From: CAVRXT01 sp049644285
GTDB lineage: Bacteria > Acidobacteriota > Terriglobia > Acidiferrales > UBA7541
Length of the DNA stretch: 64,000 nt
NCBI GenBank assembly: GCA_049644285.1
Contig: JBARRP010000344.1
Location: forward strand, 1 to 64,000
Direction: 5' to 3'
Part shown: piece by piece, positions 51,572-61,112 of the stretch
Position numbering within the stretch: the stretch's first letter is position 1
How the letters are laid out: each line of letters opens with the position of its first letter
Made by a program: the position numbers and the translations under genes
The notes under the pieces: generated by a model
Seen by the model: the letters and a program-made list of their open reading frames with translations, nothing else
Database searches by the model: none
What the model was told of the DNA's origin: nothing

Positions 51572-54500
51572 ATGGCTCATCCCAAGATGGCCGAGCCGCC
51601 TTCTAGCGACTTTCGGGTGGTTCTGATGAGCGCTCGTGAAGACGAATCACCTCTGGACAAATCGAAACCGCACTCTGCCGCAGCCGAAACCACCCTGGAG
51701 CTTGTAACCCCAGCCGCCAAGCTGCCGGCCGGTGATCCGCAAGAGACTGAGGCAGACTTTGAAAGCCCCGCAAGTCTTGCTCGGTCTGCCACGAGTGCAC
51801 GATTCTCTTCCCATCAAGTCATCGCCAGCAGATTCAGAATCCTTCGTTTCATCGGACAAGGCGGGATGGGTGAGGTGTACGAAGCTGAAGACCTGGAACT
51901 GCGGGAGCATGTGGCGCTGAAAACCATCCGGCAGGAAATTGCACGCGATGAGCATGCGCTGGAACGCTTCAAGCGGGAAATCCAGTTAGCGAGGAAAGTA
52001 ACTCACCCCGGCGTTTGCCGTGTGTTCGACGTGTTTCGCGACCGGACCTCGGAAGGCGAAACGATCTTCCTAAGCATGGAGCTATTGGCAGGAGAGACGC
52101 TGGCGGAGCGGCTGAAGCGCAGCGGACGGATGAGCATGGGCGAGGCGTTCCCCCTGGTCTGCCAGATGGCCGCGGCGCTCGGGGCTGCTCACGAGGTGGG
52201 TATCGTGCATCGCGACTTCAAGACGGGCAACGTGATGCTGGTGCCTGCAACCCAGAATCGGGAACCAGTGGCAAGTTGTCAGGAGGTAACGGCCGCCCCT
52301 GTAGAGGCAGCGACGCGACCGCGCACGGTTGTAACCGACTTCGGGCTGGCGCGGAGTGCCGTGGGAATCGAGGACGCAGCCACGAAGCTGAGCGCGACGG
52401 TGGGGATTGTCGGCACGCCGGCCTACATGGCTCCGGAGCAGGTTGAAGGCGGCGAGGTTTCCCCGGCAGCGGACATTTACGCGCTGGGTGTGGTGATGTA
52501 CGAGATGATTACGGGCCAGCAGCCGTTTATCGCCGATACGCCGCTGGCCACTGCAGTGAAGCGGTTGAAAGAATCACCACCGGCGCCGAGAGAATTTGTT
52601 CCTGACCTCGATCCACAATGGGAACGGGTAATCTTGCGCTGCCTCGAACGCCATCCCGCGGATCGCTTCGCAAGTGCCTCCGATGTGGTCAAGGCGCTGA
52701 CTGGCGAAGCAGTTGAAGTAGGACGGCGACAAATCGAGCAGAAAAGGAAGCGGCGACTGGCATTGAGCGCGGCGACGGCTGGAGTGGTTCTGGCGGCGCT
52801 GACCGCAGGCAGCTACTTCTATTTTCATCGCGCGCCGAAACTGACAGAGAAAGACACCATCGTCCTGGCCGATTTCACGAACACGACGGGGGATCCCGTG
52901 TTTGATGGCGCTCTGAGGCAGGGGCTCTCGGTGCAACTCAAACAATCTCCCTTCCTAAGTCTTATTTCCGACCCGCGCATCCACCAAACGCTGCGGCAGA
53001 TGGGCCAGCCGGCCGATGCCAAGCTCACGCCGCAGATTGCTCGCGAAATCTGCGAGCGTACGGCAAGCGCCGCGATCGTCGAGGGATCAATTGCTGTGCT
53101 GGGAAAGCAATATGTACTCGGGCTAACAGCGGTGAACTGCCGCACCGGAGATTCCTTGGCCGAAGAGCAGGAGCGAGCTACTGGCAAAGAGCAGGTGCTG
53201 GCGGCGATCGACAAAGCGGCGGCGAAGATGCGCGGCAAACTGGGCGAATCGCTCAGCACTGTTCAGAAGTTCAATACGCCGCTACTGCAGGCGACTACAT
53301 CCTCGCTCGAAGCGCTGAAAGCCTGGTCATTATCATCCACGTCATCAGGAACTCGGACTTCTGGTGAAGCGATTCCCCTGCTTAAGCGTGCGATCGAGCT
53401 AGATCCAAATTTTGCCTTGGCCTATGCCTGGCTTGCAGGCGACTATTTGAATCTCGGAGAGAGAAACCTGGCGATAGAAAATACGAAGAAGGCTTACGAA
53501 CTCCGCGACCGACTGAGCGAGTCAGAGAAGCTCACTATCGAGTCTCAATACTATTACATTGTCACCGGTGACTTGGAACAGGCGCGTGAGGCCTACGAGG
53601 TCTTGGCGCAAAGCTATCCGCGGGATGATGCGGCGCGAAGCAACTTAGGTCTCATCTACCAGCAACTGGGCCAATATGATAAGAACCTGACGGAGATGCG
53701 CGAGAGCCTTCGCCTCGCCCCCAAGGACCCCGTAAGTTATTCCAACCTGGTTAGTGCCTACCTCTACCTGAACCGCGTGGATGACGCTCGGGCGACAGCC
53801 AACGAAGCATTATCGAAGATCCTGGATTCGCCCGACCTGCGGTTCCAATTGTACGGGCTTGCCTTCTTGGAAAATGATCCCGCAGGAATGGCGCAGCAGG
53901 TAGCGTGGTCCGTAGGCAAGCCAGGAGTAGAAGATGTGTTGCTGGCCGTTGAGGCAGACACGGCTGCTTATTCGGGGAGACTGGCGAAGGGACGGGTGTT
54001 TTCCAGCCGGGGCGTGGCATCGGCCGAGCAGGTGAAAGAGAGCGAGGCGGCCGCAGGTTTTGAGGCCGAGGCGGCAGTGCGTGAAGCCCTTTTCGGAAAT
54101 GCGGCCCAGGCTCGGCATCGAGCCGCTGCGGCACTGAATCTTTCCACCGGCAGGGACGTGCAGTATGGAGCCGCGTTGGCGCTGGCCATGGCAGGCGATG
54201 AGGTGCGCGCCCGATCGCTGGCCGAGGATATGGCGAAGAGATTTCCGGAAGACACCATCGCACAATTCAACTATCTGTCAACGATTCGCGCTCAACTCGC
54301 GATCAACCGCAACGATCCTTCGAAGGCCATCGAGGCTCTTAGAGGCGCGGCTGCGTACGACCTCGGCATGCCCAGCGTCGGCGTCGCCTTCCCGGCCGCT
54401 CTATATCCGATCTATCTGCGGGGGGAAGCGTATCTAGCCGCTGATCAGGGCGGCGCGGCTGCCGGCGAGTTCCAGGAGATCCTCGACCATCGCGGTCTGG

Positions 54501-54706
54501 TGCAGAACGAGCCCATCGGCGCGCTGGCGCATCTCGACCTCGGCCGTGCGTATGCCATGGTAGGGGAGAGTGAGAAAGCCCGTGCCGCCTATAATGATTT
54601 CCTAACATTGTGGAAGGATGCCGACCCGGACATTCCCGTCCTGCGCCGAGCCAAAGCAGAATTTGCGAAACTGAAGTCGACACCTACATCATCGACGCAG
54701 CACTGA
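51572..54706 (+). CDS. Transmembrane Ser/Thr protein kinase with C-terminal TPR sensor part
   Basis: 1044 residues from ATG 51572. Kinase domain about residues 90-375: Gly loop GQGGMGEVYEA, Lys in VALKTI, catalytic loop HRDFKTGN (about 212), DFGLAR (about 256), APEQVEGG. The usual HRDLKPxN reads HRDFKTGN, still with all catalytic residues. One transmembrane helix at about 397-420 (ALSAATAGVVLAALTAGSYFYF). Outside: a FlgO/TolB-like unit (IVLADFTNTTGDPVFDGALRQGLSVQL) and then TPR repeats to the end. It is divergent from unit C and upstream of the FHA activator gene, whose FHA domain would read its phosphorylation. Confidence 0.9.
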   Translation: MAHPKMAEPPSSDFRVVLMSAREDESPLDKSKPHSAAAETTLELVTPAAKLPAGDPQETEADFESPASLARSATSARFSSHQVIASRFRILRFIGQGGMGEVYEAEDLELREHVALKTIRQEIARDEHALERFKREIQLARKVTHPGVCRVFDVFRDRTSEGETIFLSMELLAGETLAERLKRSGRMSMGEAFPLVCQMAAALGAAHEVGIVHRDFKTGNVMLVPATQNREPVASCQEVTAAPVEAATRPRTVVTDFGLARSAVGIEDAATKLSATVGIVGTPAYMAPEQVEGGEVSPAADIYALGVVMYEMITGQQPFIADTPLATAVKRLKESPPAPREFVPDLDPQWERVILRCLERHPADRFASASDVVKALTGEAVEVGRRQIEQKRKRRLALSAATAGVVLAALTAGSYFYFHRAPKLTEKDTIVLADFTNTTGDPVFDGALRQGLSVQLKQSPFLSLISDPRIHQTLRQMGQPADAKLTPQIAREICERTASAAIVEGSIAVLGKQYVLGLTAVNCRTGDSLAEEQERATGKEQVLAAIDKAAAKMRGKLGESLSTVQKFNTPLLQATTSSLEALKAWSLSSTSSGTRTSGEAIPLLKRAIELDPNFALAYAWLAGDYLNLGERNLAIENTKKAYELRDRLSESEKLTIESQYYYIVTGDLEQAREAYEVLAQSYPRDDAARSNLGLIYQQLGQYDKNLTEMRESLRLAPKDPVSYSNLVSAYLYLNRVDDARATANEALSKILDSPDLRFQLYGLAFLENDPAGMAQQVAWSVGKPGVEDVLLAVEADTAAYSGRLAKGRVFSSRGVASAEQVKESEAAAGFEAEAAVREALFGNAAQARHRAAAALNLSTGRDVQYGAALALAMAGDEVRARSLAEDMAKRFPEDTIAQFNYLSTIRAQLAINRNDPSKAIEALRGAAAYDLGMPSVGVAFPAALYPIYLRGEAYLAADQGGAAAGEFQEILDHRGLVQNEPIGALAHLDLGRAYAMVGESEKARAAYNDFLTLWKDADPDIPVLRRAKAEFAKLKSTPTSSTQH

Positions 54707-54830
54707 AGTCTCTTTTTGACCTGCACTGACGATATTTGACAGCTTGTAACAGGACTTGCGTACACTGACGCGAGCGATAGTTCCCTAGTTGGCGTGTGGT
54801 TGATAAAAACGCATTAACCGCTGAGGTGAC

Positions 54831-56735
54831 GTGAATCCTAGACTCATCAGCATCGCTGGGCCATTCGAAGGGGCGACCTTTGGCTTGGGAGACCAGGAAT
54901 TCTCCATTGGCCGCGAACCCGGCAACACGCTGACCATTGATGATCGCAAGATGTCCCGGTGCCACTGTTCAGTCAACAAAGAAGCGGGATGGTACAAGAT
55001 TACCGACCTCGAAAGCCGCAACGGAACTTTTGTAAACGGGGTGCCTGTCAAGGAGCGGCGGCTTGAACACGGAGATCAACTCAGGGTTGGCCAGTCTGTA
55101 TTCATCTTTCTTGTTCACGATACCGAAGCTGACGAAAGAACTAGTCCCATTCAGGTCGAAGACGAAAACTGGATCTCTCGATCAGCGGTCGAGCTGCGGC
55201 CCGATCAAACACTTTTGCTGCGGCCATTGGCAGGCCCAGAGCTTCCAGCCACGGAACGAGCCTTTCGTGACTTGAACGCGTTGGTCAGAATCATTACCGC
55301 GATTAGTTCGCTTCAGGCCGTGGAAGCCATCCAACGAAAACTGCTCGAATCCGTGTTTGAAATCATCCCAGCTGACCATGGTGCCGTGATTCTGTGCGAT
55401 GAGGATGCGGAGAGCTTCGCTTCTGTTGTGAGTCAACACCGGCTACCGCGTACCCAGGGTCCTGTGCAGGTGAGTCGCACTGCCACGAGTCGAGCCATGC
55501 GCGAGCGCATCGCCCTGTTAAGTAATGATGTCCTACAGGAATTCAGCACTTCGGAGAGTCTGAAGGCAGCTTCTATACGGTCGCTGCTGGTTGCCCCGCT
55601 GGCGCTCGCCGGCAGGCCGCTCGGCATCGTCTATCTGTATACGAACGATCCGAAGGGCCAATTCGATAAGGATCATTTGCAATTGGTAGCTGCCGTCGCC
55701 GGGATGGCGGCTCCGGCGATCGAGAATGCTCGCCGCCTGGAATGGCTGCAAGGCGAGACGCAGCGGCTTCAGGCTGAGATCGACATTGAGCACAACATGG
55801 TGGGCGAAAGCTCGAAGATGCGCGAAGTCTACCAATTTATCGCCAAGGTTGCACCGGCCGATTCGACGGTTCTGATCTGTGGAGAGAGCGGTACCGGCAA
55901 GGAGTTGGTGGCGCGCGCAATTCATCGCAACAGCCCTCGAGCAAGCAAGCCGTTCGTGGCCATCAATTGCGCGGCACTGACGGAGACCCTGCTGGAAAGC
56001 GAGCTTTTCGGCCACGAGCGAGGTGCTTTCACCGGTGCGCTGGCGCAGAAGAAGGGAAAGTTGGAGGTGGCGGAAGGCGGCACCGTGTTCCTGGACGAGA
56101 TTGGAGAACTTGCCCCCACCGTTCAGATCAAGCTGCTGCGTGTACTGCAGGAACGCGAATTCGAGCGTGTAGGGGGTACGCGCCCCATTAAAGTGGATTT
56201 TCGCTTGATCGCCGCCACCAATCGGGATCTGGACGAGGCCGTGAAGCAGCGGAATTTTCGGCAAGACCTCTATTATCGGCTCAATGTCGTCTTGCTAACG
56301 ATGCCGCCACTCCGGGAGCGCCGCGAAGATATTCCGCTGCTTGCCAGCCACTTCGCAGTGAAACACAGCAAGAAATCCAAACGTCAGCTGGAAGGCCTTT
56401 CGGCCGAGGCGCGCCGGTATCTGCTGAATTACGATTGGCCAGGAAATGTGCGTGAGCTGGAAAACGCTATCGAGCGCGTGATCGTGCTCGGAGCAGGCGA
56501 TTTGATCCTGCCGGAGGATCTACCGGAAGCGTTGCTTGAGGTGCAGCCTCCCGCAAGCGTCCCCATTACCCGGTACCACGAAGGCGTTGCCGAGGCCAAA
56601 AAACAACTGATACTCAAGGCTGTCGATCAGGCAGCCGGGAACTACACCGAAGCTGCCAAGCTGCTGGGGGTGCGTCCGACTTACCTGCATCGACTCATGC
56701 GGAACATGGGTTTGAAAACAAAGCGCCCAGCATAG
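54831..56735 (+). CDS. Sigma-54-dependent activator with FHA, GAF, AAA+ and Fis-type HTH
   Basis: 634 residues from GTG 54831 (TGAGGTGA lies close upstream). FHA domain 1-95: FSIGREPGNTL, SRCHCSVN and ESRNGTFVNG, the phosphothreonine-binding loops. GAF domain about 150-300. AAA+ domain about 322-545: Walker A GESGTGKE (351-358), the sigma-54 contact loop GAFTGA (398-403), Walker B GTVFLDEIG (417-425), sensor region NVRELENAIERV. C-terminal helix-turn-helix NYTEAAKLLGVRPTYLHRLMR. Acts as a hexamer on distant sites, remodelling RNA polymerase-sigma-54. Proposed to bind the paired palindromes A-C. It follows the kinase by 124 bases on the same strand. Confidence 0.92.
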   Translation: MNPRLISIAGPFEGATFGLGDQEFSIGREPGNTLTIDDRKMSRCHCSVNKEAGWYKITDLESRNGTFVNGVPVKERRLEHGDQLRVGQSVFIFLVHDTEADERTSPIQVEDENWISRSAVELRPDQTLLLRPLAGPELPATERAFRDLNALVRIITAISSLQAVEAIQRKLLESVFEIIPADHGAVILCDEDAESFASVVSQHRLPRTQGPVQVSRTATSRAMRERIALLSNDVLQEFSTSESLKAASIRSLLVAPLALAGRPLGIVYLYTNDPKGQFDKDHLQLVAAVAGMAAPAIENARRLEWLQGETQRLQAEIDIEHNMVGESSKMREVYQFIAKVAPADSTVLICGESGTGKELVARAIHRNSPRASKPFVAINCAALTETLLESELFGHERGAFTGALAQKKGKLEVAEGGTVFLDEIGELAPTVQIKLLRVLQEREFERVGGTRPIKVDFRLIAATNRDLDEAVKQRNFRQDLYYRLNVVLLTMPPLRERREDIPLLASHFAVKHSKKSKRQLEGLSAEARRYLLNYDWPGNVRELENAIERVIVLGAGDLILPEDLPEALLEVQPPASVPITRYHEGVAEAKKQLILKAVDQAAGNYTEAAKLLGVRPTYLHRLMRNMGLKTKRPA

Positions 56736-56761
56736 TTACGAGTGGCTACTGGTGGGCGCGC

Positions 56762-56811
56762 GTAGAGCAAGCGCTCGAGTTTCGGCGGCGAGTGGGGAAA
56801 GAGTTTGAGAG
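56762..56811. repeat. Direct repeat, right copy
   Basis: GTAGAGCAAGCGCTCGAGTT then TCGGCGGCGAGTGGG and AAGAGTTTGAGAG; same orientation as the copy at 47098-47155. It lies 27 bases after the activator stop. Confidence 0.75.
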
Positions 56812-57033
56812 GATGGTACATGTGCGCGCTATCGGGAGATCGAGATACTGAATCGCAGACTGAATTCGGCATTGATTCAGCGGGAGGCGGTCAGGTAAGA
56901 ACACGTCGCTTGAACTTCGGTGAAGGTGAGGTTTAGCCGTCGCTTCGGGTGAACCGATCGCGGCTTCGTTACTCTGCACCAAGGTTCCGCGGTTATTGGT
57001 TCACCACAGCTTCAATCGTTTCGACGAGGCTGC

Positions 57034-57598
57034 TCAACCAATGTTCATCGGCCGTGTTTTCGCTTTCCGCGCATGTAAGATTGCTTTCCGCGCTGCATGG
57101 ATTGGGATTTTCAGCTGATGCAGTTCCCGACTCGTGCCCTTGGGCGACTTACTCAATTGAGCGATAACTCTGGAAAGAACCACTTCATGACAATACCGGT
57201 CCAAAGACGCAACGATGCCCGCATATGCTGCTCTCAAGAGCTCATTAAGGTATTCTTCGTCGAAGTGTTGCGCTGTCACCTCCGAGGCCTCGCGAAGGAT
57301 TAGAATTGCTCCCCTGCCATCAACGCAGTCTATCTCCTCAGCTTGACCCCAGTGCATCAGCCTCTTGAAGATTCTTGCCCAATCGGCCCGCATTCCCCTA
57401 CGACGTGTATTCAGCAGCAACTCCGAGAGCTTGAGAAGATGTTCTGCACCTGATCTTCCGCGGTTAAATACCTCCAGTGGCTTCAAGAAGCTTTTCCTCC
57501 GTTCGCTCAACCTATTGCGACTCGAGAGACCAGACTCAAGAAATGTCAGGACTGCTTGGTTTCGTGAGCGGGTTCTGGTGGAATGGATGCTAGCCAAG
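57034..57598 (-). CDS. Helical protein, possibly HEPN-like
   Basis: Up to 188 residues; start uncertain (TTG 57598 or ATG 57393), because the ORF continues into the gene on the other strand. Helical: FLKPLEVFNRGRSGAEHLLKLSELLLN, then EEYLNELLRAAYAGIVASLDRYCHEVVLSRVIAQL. The last block recalls helix pairs in HEPN/RiboL-PSP-type RNases (short basic-aromatic-His block after a long helix), but the canonical Rx4-6H motif is not clean. It could be part of a defence or toxin-like locus in the island. Confidence 0.4.
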
Positions 57599-57608
57599 GA
57601 CAAAGGCC

Positions 57609-57869
57609 GTGTATCGCTTCGCCAGCAATGAGCCCACCGACGCAGACGAGGTGCGCACACGGCTGCGAAAGATGAGTGACGAACAGCTCTTGCGGTTTGG
57701 AAAGGCGGCTGCGTTCATGTGCTCGCCGCAAGCCAATTTCGGTGAGCCGCCGCGGGAAGCGTTCGTTATCCAACTACGAGAGGCGCGTGCCGAGTGGCGC
57801 CGACGACAACTAGAGTCTGGGTCAGGACCAAACCGGGTAACCTATGAGTCGCAGCGACCTCCGGCCTGA
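57609..57869 (+). CDS. Small conserved-looking protein of unknown function
   Basis: 86 residues from GTG 57609. DADEVRTRLRKMSDEQLLRFGKAAAFMCSPQ then PPREAFVIQLREARAEWRRR is of a kind seen repeatedly in soil-bacterium genomes as short lone ORFs. All-helical, charged, cytoplasmic. No function known. Confidence 0.55.
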   Translation: MYRFASNEPTDADEVRTRLRKMSDEQLLRFGKAAAFMCSPQANFGEPPREAFVIQLREARAEWRRRQLESGSGPNRVTYESQRPPA

Positions 57870-57919
57870 AGCCGCGTCTTTGCAGAGATTCCGCGATCGT
57901 GGATTTTGGTGGGGTCTAG

Positions 57920-58006
57920 TCAGTCGGGCCCAAAATGCCGCGTGAATTCATCGGGGTACTCCTGTTTCACCTTCTCCCACGGAATCCTTTCCCTCATCCT
58001 CTGCAT
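57920..58006 (-). CDS. 28-residue ORF, possible remnant
   Basis: MQRMRERIPWEKVKQEYPDE then FTRHFGPD. The IPWEKVKQEYPDE part resembles the start of small proteins with a (W)EEVKxxYPDEW motif found near toxin-like genes. No ribosome site, so a remnant is more likely than a gene. Confidence 0.25.
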   Translation of the reverse strand: MQRMRERIPWEKVKQEYPDEFTRHFGPD

Positions 58007-58176
58007 TTTCGGCTTCTGTCGAAAAAACCGGGACCTGAAATTAGGCACTAGAAACGCGCTGCATCGTCCTCGGAATGCCCCCAGTTAGCGGTAAGTAGCT
58101 CGTGCAGTACCTCTACGCACATTGACTTGGTTGTGGGTGCGGCCTAAGATTTCCACCCAGAGGCGGTACCCTTCCG

Positions 58177-60867
58177 ATGATTGGCCGGACGCTCGGCCCT
58201 TACAGCATTGTCGAGAAAATCGGTGCGGGCGGGATGGGAGAAGTCTATCGGGCCCGGGACACGCGGCTCAACAGAATGGTCGCAATCAAGGTTCTGCCCA
58301 CTCATCTTGCTGACCGACCCGAACTGCGCGAGCGTTTCGACCGTGAAGCACGAACGATTGCCAGCCTGAATCATCCGCATATCTGCACCCTCCATGACAT
58401 CGGACATCAAGACGGAACTGATTATCTGGTGATGGAGTACCTGGAAGGCGAAACGCTGGCCGCGCGGTTGGCCAAAGGCCCGCTGCCGTTAGACCAGGTG
58501 TTGCAGTACGCCATCGAGATTGCTGATGCGCTCGATAAAGCGCATCGAAAGGGCGTGACGCATCGCGATCTGAAGCCGGGCAATATCATGTTGACCAAGT
58601 CGGGGACGAAGCTGCTGGACTTCGGTTTGGCGAAGTTGAAGCAGGGGGCTGCTCCTGCCAATGTGCAGCTTTCGGAACTTCCCACCGCGAACGACCCGCT
58701 GACGGCTCAGGGGACAATGGTAGGGACGCTGCAATACATGGCCCCGGAGCAGTTGGAAGGCAAGGAGGTGGATGCGCGCACAGACATCTTTGCGTTTGGC
58801 GCAGTGGTCTACGAGATGGCCACGGGCAAGAGGGCCTTCGAGGGCAAGAGCCAGGCCAGCGTGATTGGGGCGATTCTGAAAGACGACCCGCCGCCGATCT
58901 CTTCCCTCCAACCCATGACGCCTCCGGCTCTCGACCGCGTCGTTAAGAGATGCCTCGCGAAGGATCCAGACGAGCGGTGCCAGAATGCGAAGGACCTGAC
59001 TGATGAACTGAAGTGGATTGCCGAGGGCGGCTCGCAAATCGCGTTGACGCCGGTTGCCGCAGCGAAAGGCATTCGTGCGCTTGGGAGGCGGGCGTTAATC
59101 CTCAGCACGGGCGCCTTGTCGTTAGTTGCGGCGATTACGGGCGTGGCAGTCTGGAATCTGAAGCCCTCCCCTTCGCCTCCTCCCAAACCCGTGTCGCGCT
59201 TTACGATCACGCTGCCGCCGAGCCAACGATTGGCAGGTCTGGAAAGTGGTCCTGCTGTGGCCCTGTCCCCCGATGGCACTCATCTCGTCTATGTCGCGGC
59301 CCAGGGTGGCACCCAGCAGCTTTATCTGCGGGCCATGGATAGCCTGGAGGCCAGACCCATCCCCGACACGGAAGGAGCCATCAACCCGTTCTTCTCTCCC
59401 GATGGCCAGTGGGTGGGGTTTTTCGCGGACCAAAAGCTGAAGAAGGTCTCGGTGAGCGGGGGCGCGGCACTGACGCTCGGCGATGCTACGTTACCTCGCG
59501 GACCTAGTTGGAGCAGCCACGGCATGATCGCTTTCGCACCCACAAATGTTTCAGTTCTCCAGCAAGTGTCCGACGCGGGAGGCACCCCGCAACCGCTGAC
59601 TCGTCTCGAGAAAGGGGACGTCAGCCAGCGCTGGCCGGAGTTCTTGCCCGGCGGCAAGGCAGTGCTCTTTGCTACCGGACCGAGTGCAATTAATTTCACC
59701 AACGCGCAGGTCGCCGTCCAATCGCTTGGGACAGGCGAACGACGGAACCTGATCCAAGGAGGGACATACCCGCGCTACGCGTCCTCGGGGCACCTGCTTT
59801 ATACGCAAGGTGGGAGTCTGATGGCCGTGCCATTCGATCCCCAGCGGCTTGCAGTCACGGGCGCGGCGGTCCCCGTGTTGGAGGGCGTCCTGCAATCCTC
59901 CTCCAGCGGAGCCGCTCAGTACAGTCTTTCCGCTACAGGATCGCTGGTCTATGTTGCAGGGGGTGTCCAGGCAGAGCAACGCAGGCTGGTGTGGGTCAGT
60001 CGCAATGGAGCAGAGCAGCCCCTGGCCGCCCCAGTGCACGCCTACGTGAACCCGCGACTCTCCCCCGACGGCCGACGTGTAGCTGTGGTGATCGCGGAAC
60101 AGGAGACGCAAGTCTGGCTATACGATCTGTCCCGAGAGACGCTGACCCGGTTTACGTTTGAAGGGAATACGAACCTTAACCCGGCTTGGACACTGGATGG
60201 CAAGCGGATAGCGTTTAACTCAAACAAGGAAGGGCCGCGGAACGTTTTCTGGCAACTGGCAGACGGCAGTGGAGGCCTCGAGCGGTTAACCACCAGCGAG
60301 TACCCCCATGTTCCGAGTTCCTGGTCCCCGGATGGGCAATTGCTGGCCTTCATTGAAGTCAATCCGACCACGGGACTTGACATCTGGGTGCTGCGGCTGG
60401 GCGACCGCAAGGCGCAGCCTTTCCTTCGAACACGGTTCAACGAAACGTCGCCGCGATTTTCGCCTGACGGGCGCTGGCTGGCCTATATCTCGGATGAATC
60501 CGGCCGCTATGAGATCTACGTGCAGCCCTATCCGGGCCCGGGTGGGAAGTGGCAAATCTCAACGGAAGGCGGCACCGAGCCGGTGTGGAATCCCAATGGA
60601 CGGGAGTTGTTCTACCGCAGCGGCGACAAAATGATGGCCGTGGACATTGCCAGTCAGCCTAGTTTCGCTGCGGGCACGCCCCGGATGCTCTTCGAGGGAC
60701 AGTACGAGCCGACCCCGGCAACGACTCCCAACTACGATTCTCCACCCGATGGCCAGCGCTTCCTGATGCTCAAACCCGTCGAACAAGCGCAGGCGGCACC
60801 GACACAAATGAATGTCGTTCTGAATTGGTTTGAAGAACTGAAGCGCCGCGTACCGCCCGGAAAATGA
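58177..60867 (+). CDS. Transmembrane Ser/Thr protein kinase with PD40/TolB-like propeller
   Basis: 896 residues. Kinase domain about 8-270: GAGGMGEVYRARD, MVAIKVL, HRDLKPGNIM (about 128), DFGLAK, APEQLEGKE. One transmembrane helix at about 305-328 (ALILSTGALSLVAAITGVAVW). The outside part is a propeller of WD40-like PD40 repeats: ALSPDGTHLVYVAA, FFSPDGQWVGFFAD, RLSPDGRRVAVVI, FSPDGRWLAYISD, ending VWNPNGRELFYRSG. This layout is very common in acidobacteria; ligands are unknown. It may work in the same network as the kinase at 51572, but has no coupling with the FHA gene. Confidence 0.92.
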   Translation: MIGRTLGPYSIVEKIGAGGMGEVYRARDTRLNRMVAIKVLPTHLADRPELRERFDREARTIASLNHPHICTLHDIGHQDGTDYLVMEYLEGETLAARLAKGPLPLDQVLQYAIEIADALDKAHRKGVTHRDLKPGNIMLTKSGTKLLDFGLAKLKQGAAPANVQLSELPTANDPLTAQGTMVGTLQYMAPEQLEGKEVDARTDIFAFGAVVYEMATGKRAFEGKSQASVIGAILKDDPPPISSLQPMTPPALDRVVKRCLAKDPDERCQNAKDLTDELKWIAEGGSQIALTPVAAAKGIRALGRRALILSTGALSLVAAITGVAVWNLKPSPSPPPKPVSRFTITLPPSQRLAGLESGPAVALSPDGTHLVYVAAQGGTQQLYLRAMDSLEARPIPDTEGAINPFFSPDGQWVGFFADQKLKKVSVSGGAALTLGDATLPRGPSWSSHGMIAFAPTNVSVLQQVSDAGGTPQPLTRLEKGDVSQRWPEFLPGGKAVLFATGPSAINFTNAQVAVQSLGTGERRNLIQGGTYPRYASSGHLLYTQGGSLMAVPFDPQRLAVTGAAVPVLEGVLQSSSSGAAQYSLSATGSLVYVAGGVQAEQRRLVWVSRNGAEQPLAAPVHAYVNPRLSPDGRRVAVVIAEQETQVWLYDLSRETLTRFTFEGNTNLNPAWTLDGKRIAFNSNKEGPRNVFWQLADGSGGLERLTTSEYPHVPSSWSPDGQLLAFIEVNPTTGLDIWVLRLGDRKAQPFLRTRFNETSPRFSPDGRWLAYISDESGRYEIYVQPYPGPGGKWQISTEGGTEPVWNPNGRELFYRSGDKMMAVDIASQPSFAAGTPRMLFEGQYEPTPATTPNYDSPPDGQRFLMLKPVEQAQAAPTQMNVVLNWFEELKRRVPPGK

Positions 60868-60874
60868 ATCCACC

Positions 60875-61015
60875 ATGATCGGCCAGACCATCTCGCATTA
60901 CCGAATCATCGAGAAGCTCGGTGGCGGCGGGATGGGCGTGGTCTATCAGCAACAATCGCGAGGACCGGCCACGAGGGAAGTTGTTCCAGGGGGATGGTTT
61001 GATATCGGCGTATAA
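60875..61015 (+). pseudogene. Truncated start of a third Ser/Thr kinase
   Basis: From ATG 60875: MIGQTISHYRIIEKLGGGGM then GVVYQ is exactly the first strand pair and Gly loop of a kinase like the preceding one. After VVY the sequence departs from any kinase and stops at 61015 after 46 codons. The break lies near 60948. Starting 5 bases after the intact kinase's stop, it shows that two kinases were once in tandem. Confidence 0.75.
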
Positions 61016-61112
61016 GGTGATGGGTGATCGCGAAAGCGGGAAAGAATAGAATAAGAATAGGGGAAGAAAAGTTTCGCAGGGCATCCGCAGATATGTCCCC
61101 CCTGCTTCGATC

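Noticed and set aside
54760..54831. Sigma-54 element in front of the activator gene (TTGGCGTGTGGTTGATA)
   Set aside because: Lacks the GC at -12; no palindrome pair upstream.
57906..58088. 60-codon plus-strand frame
   Set aside because: Ser/Cys-rich, no ribosome site; the minus strand of the same stretch reads more like a protein remnant.
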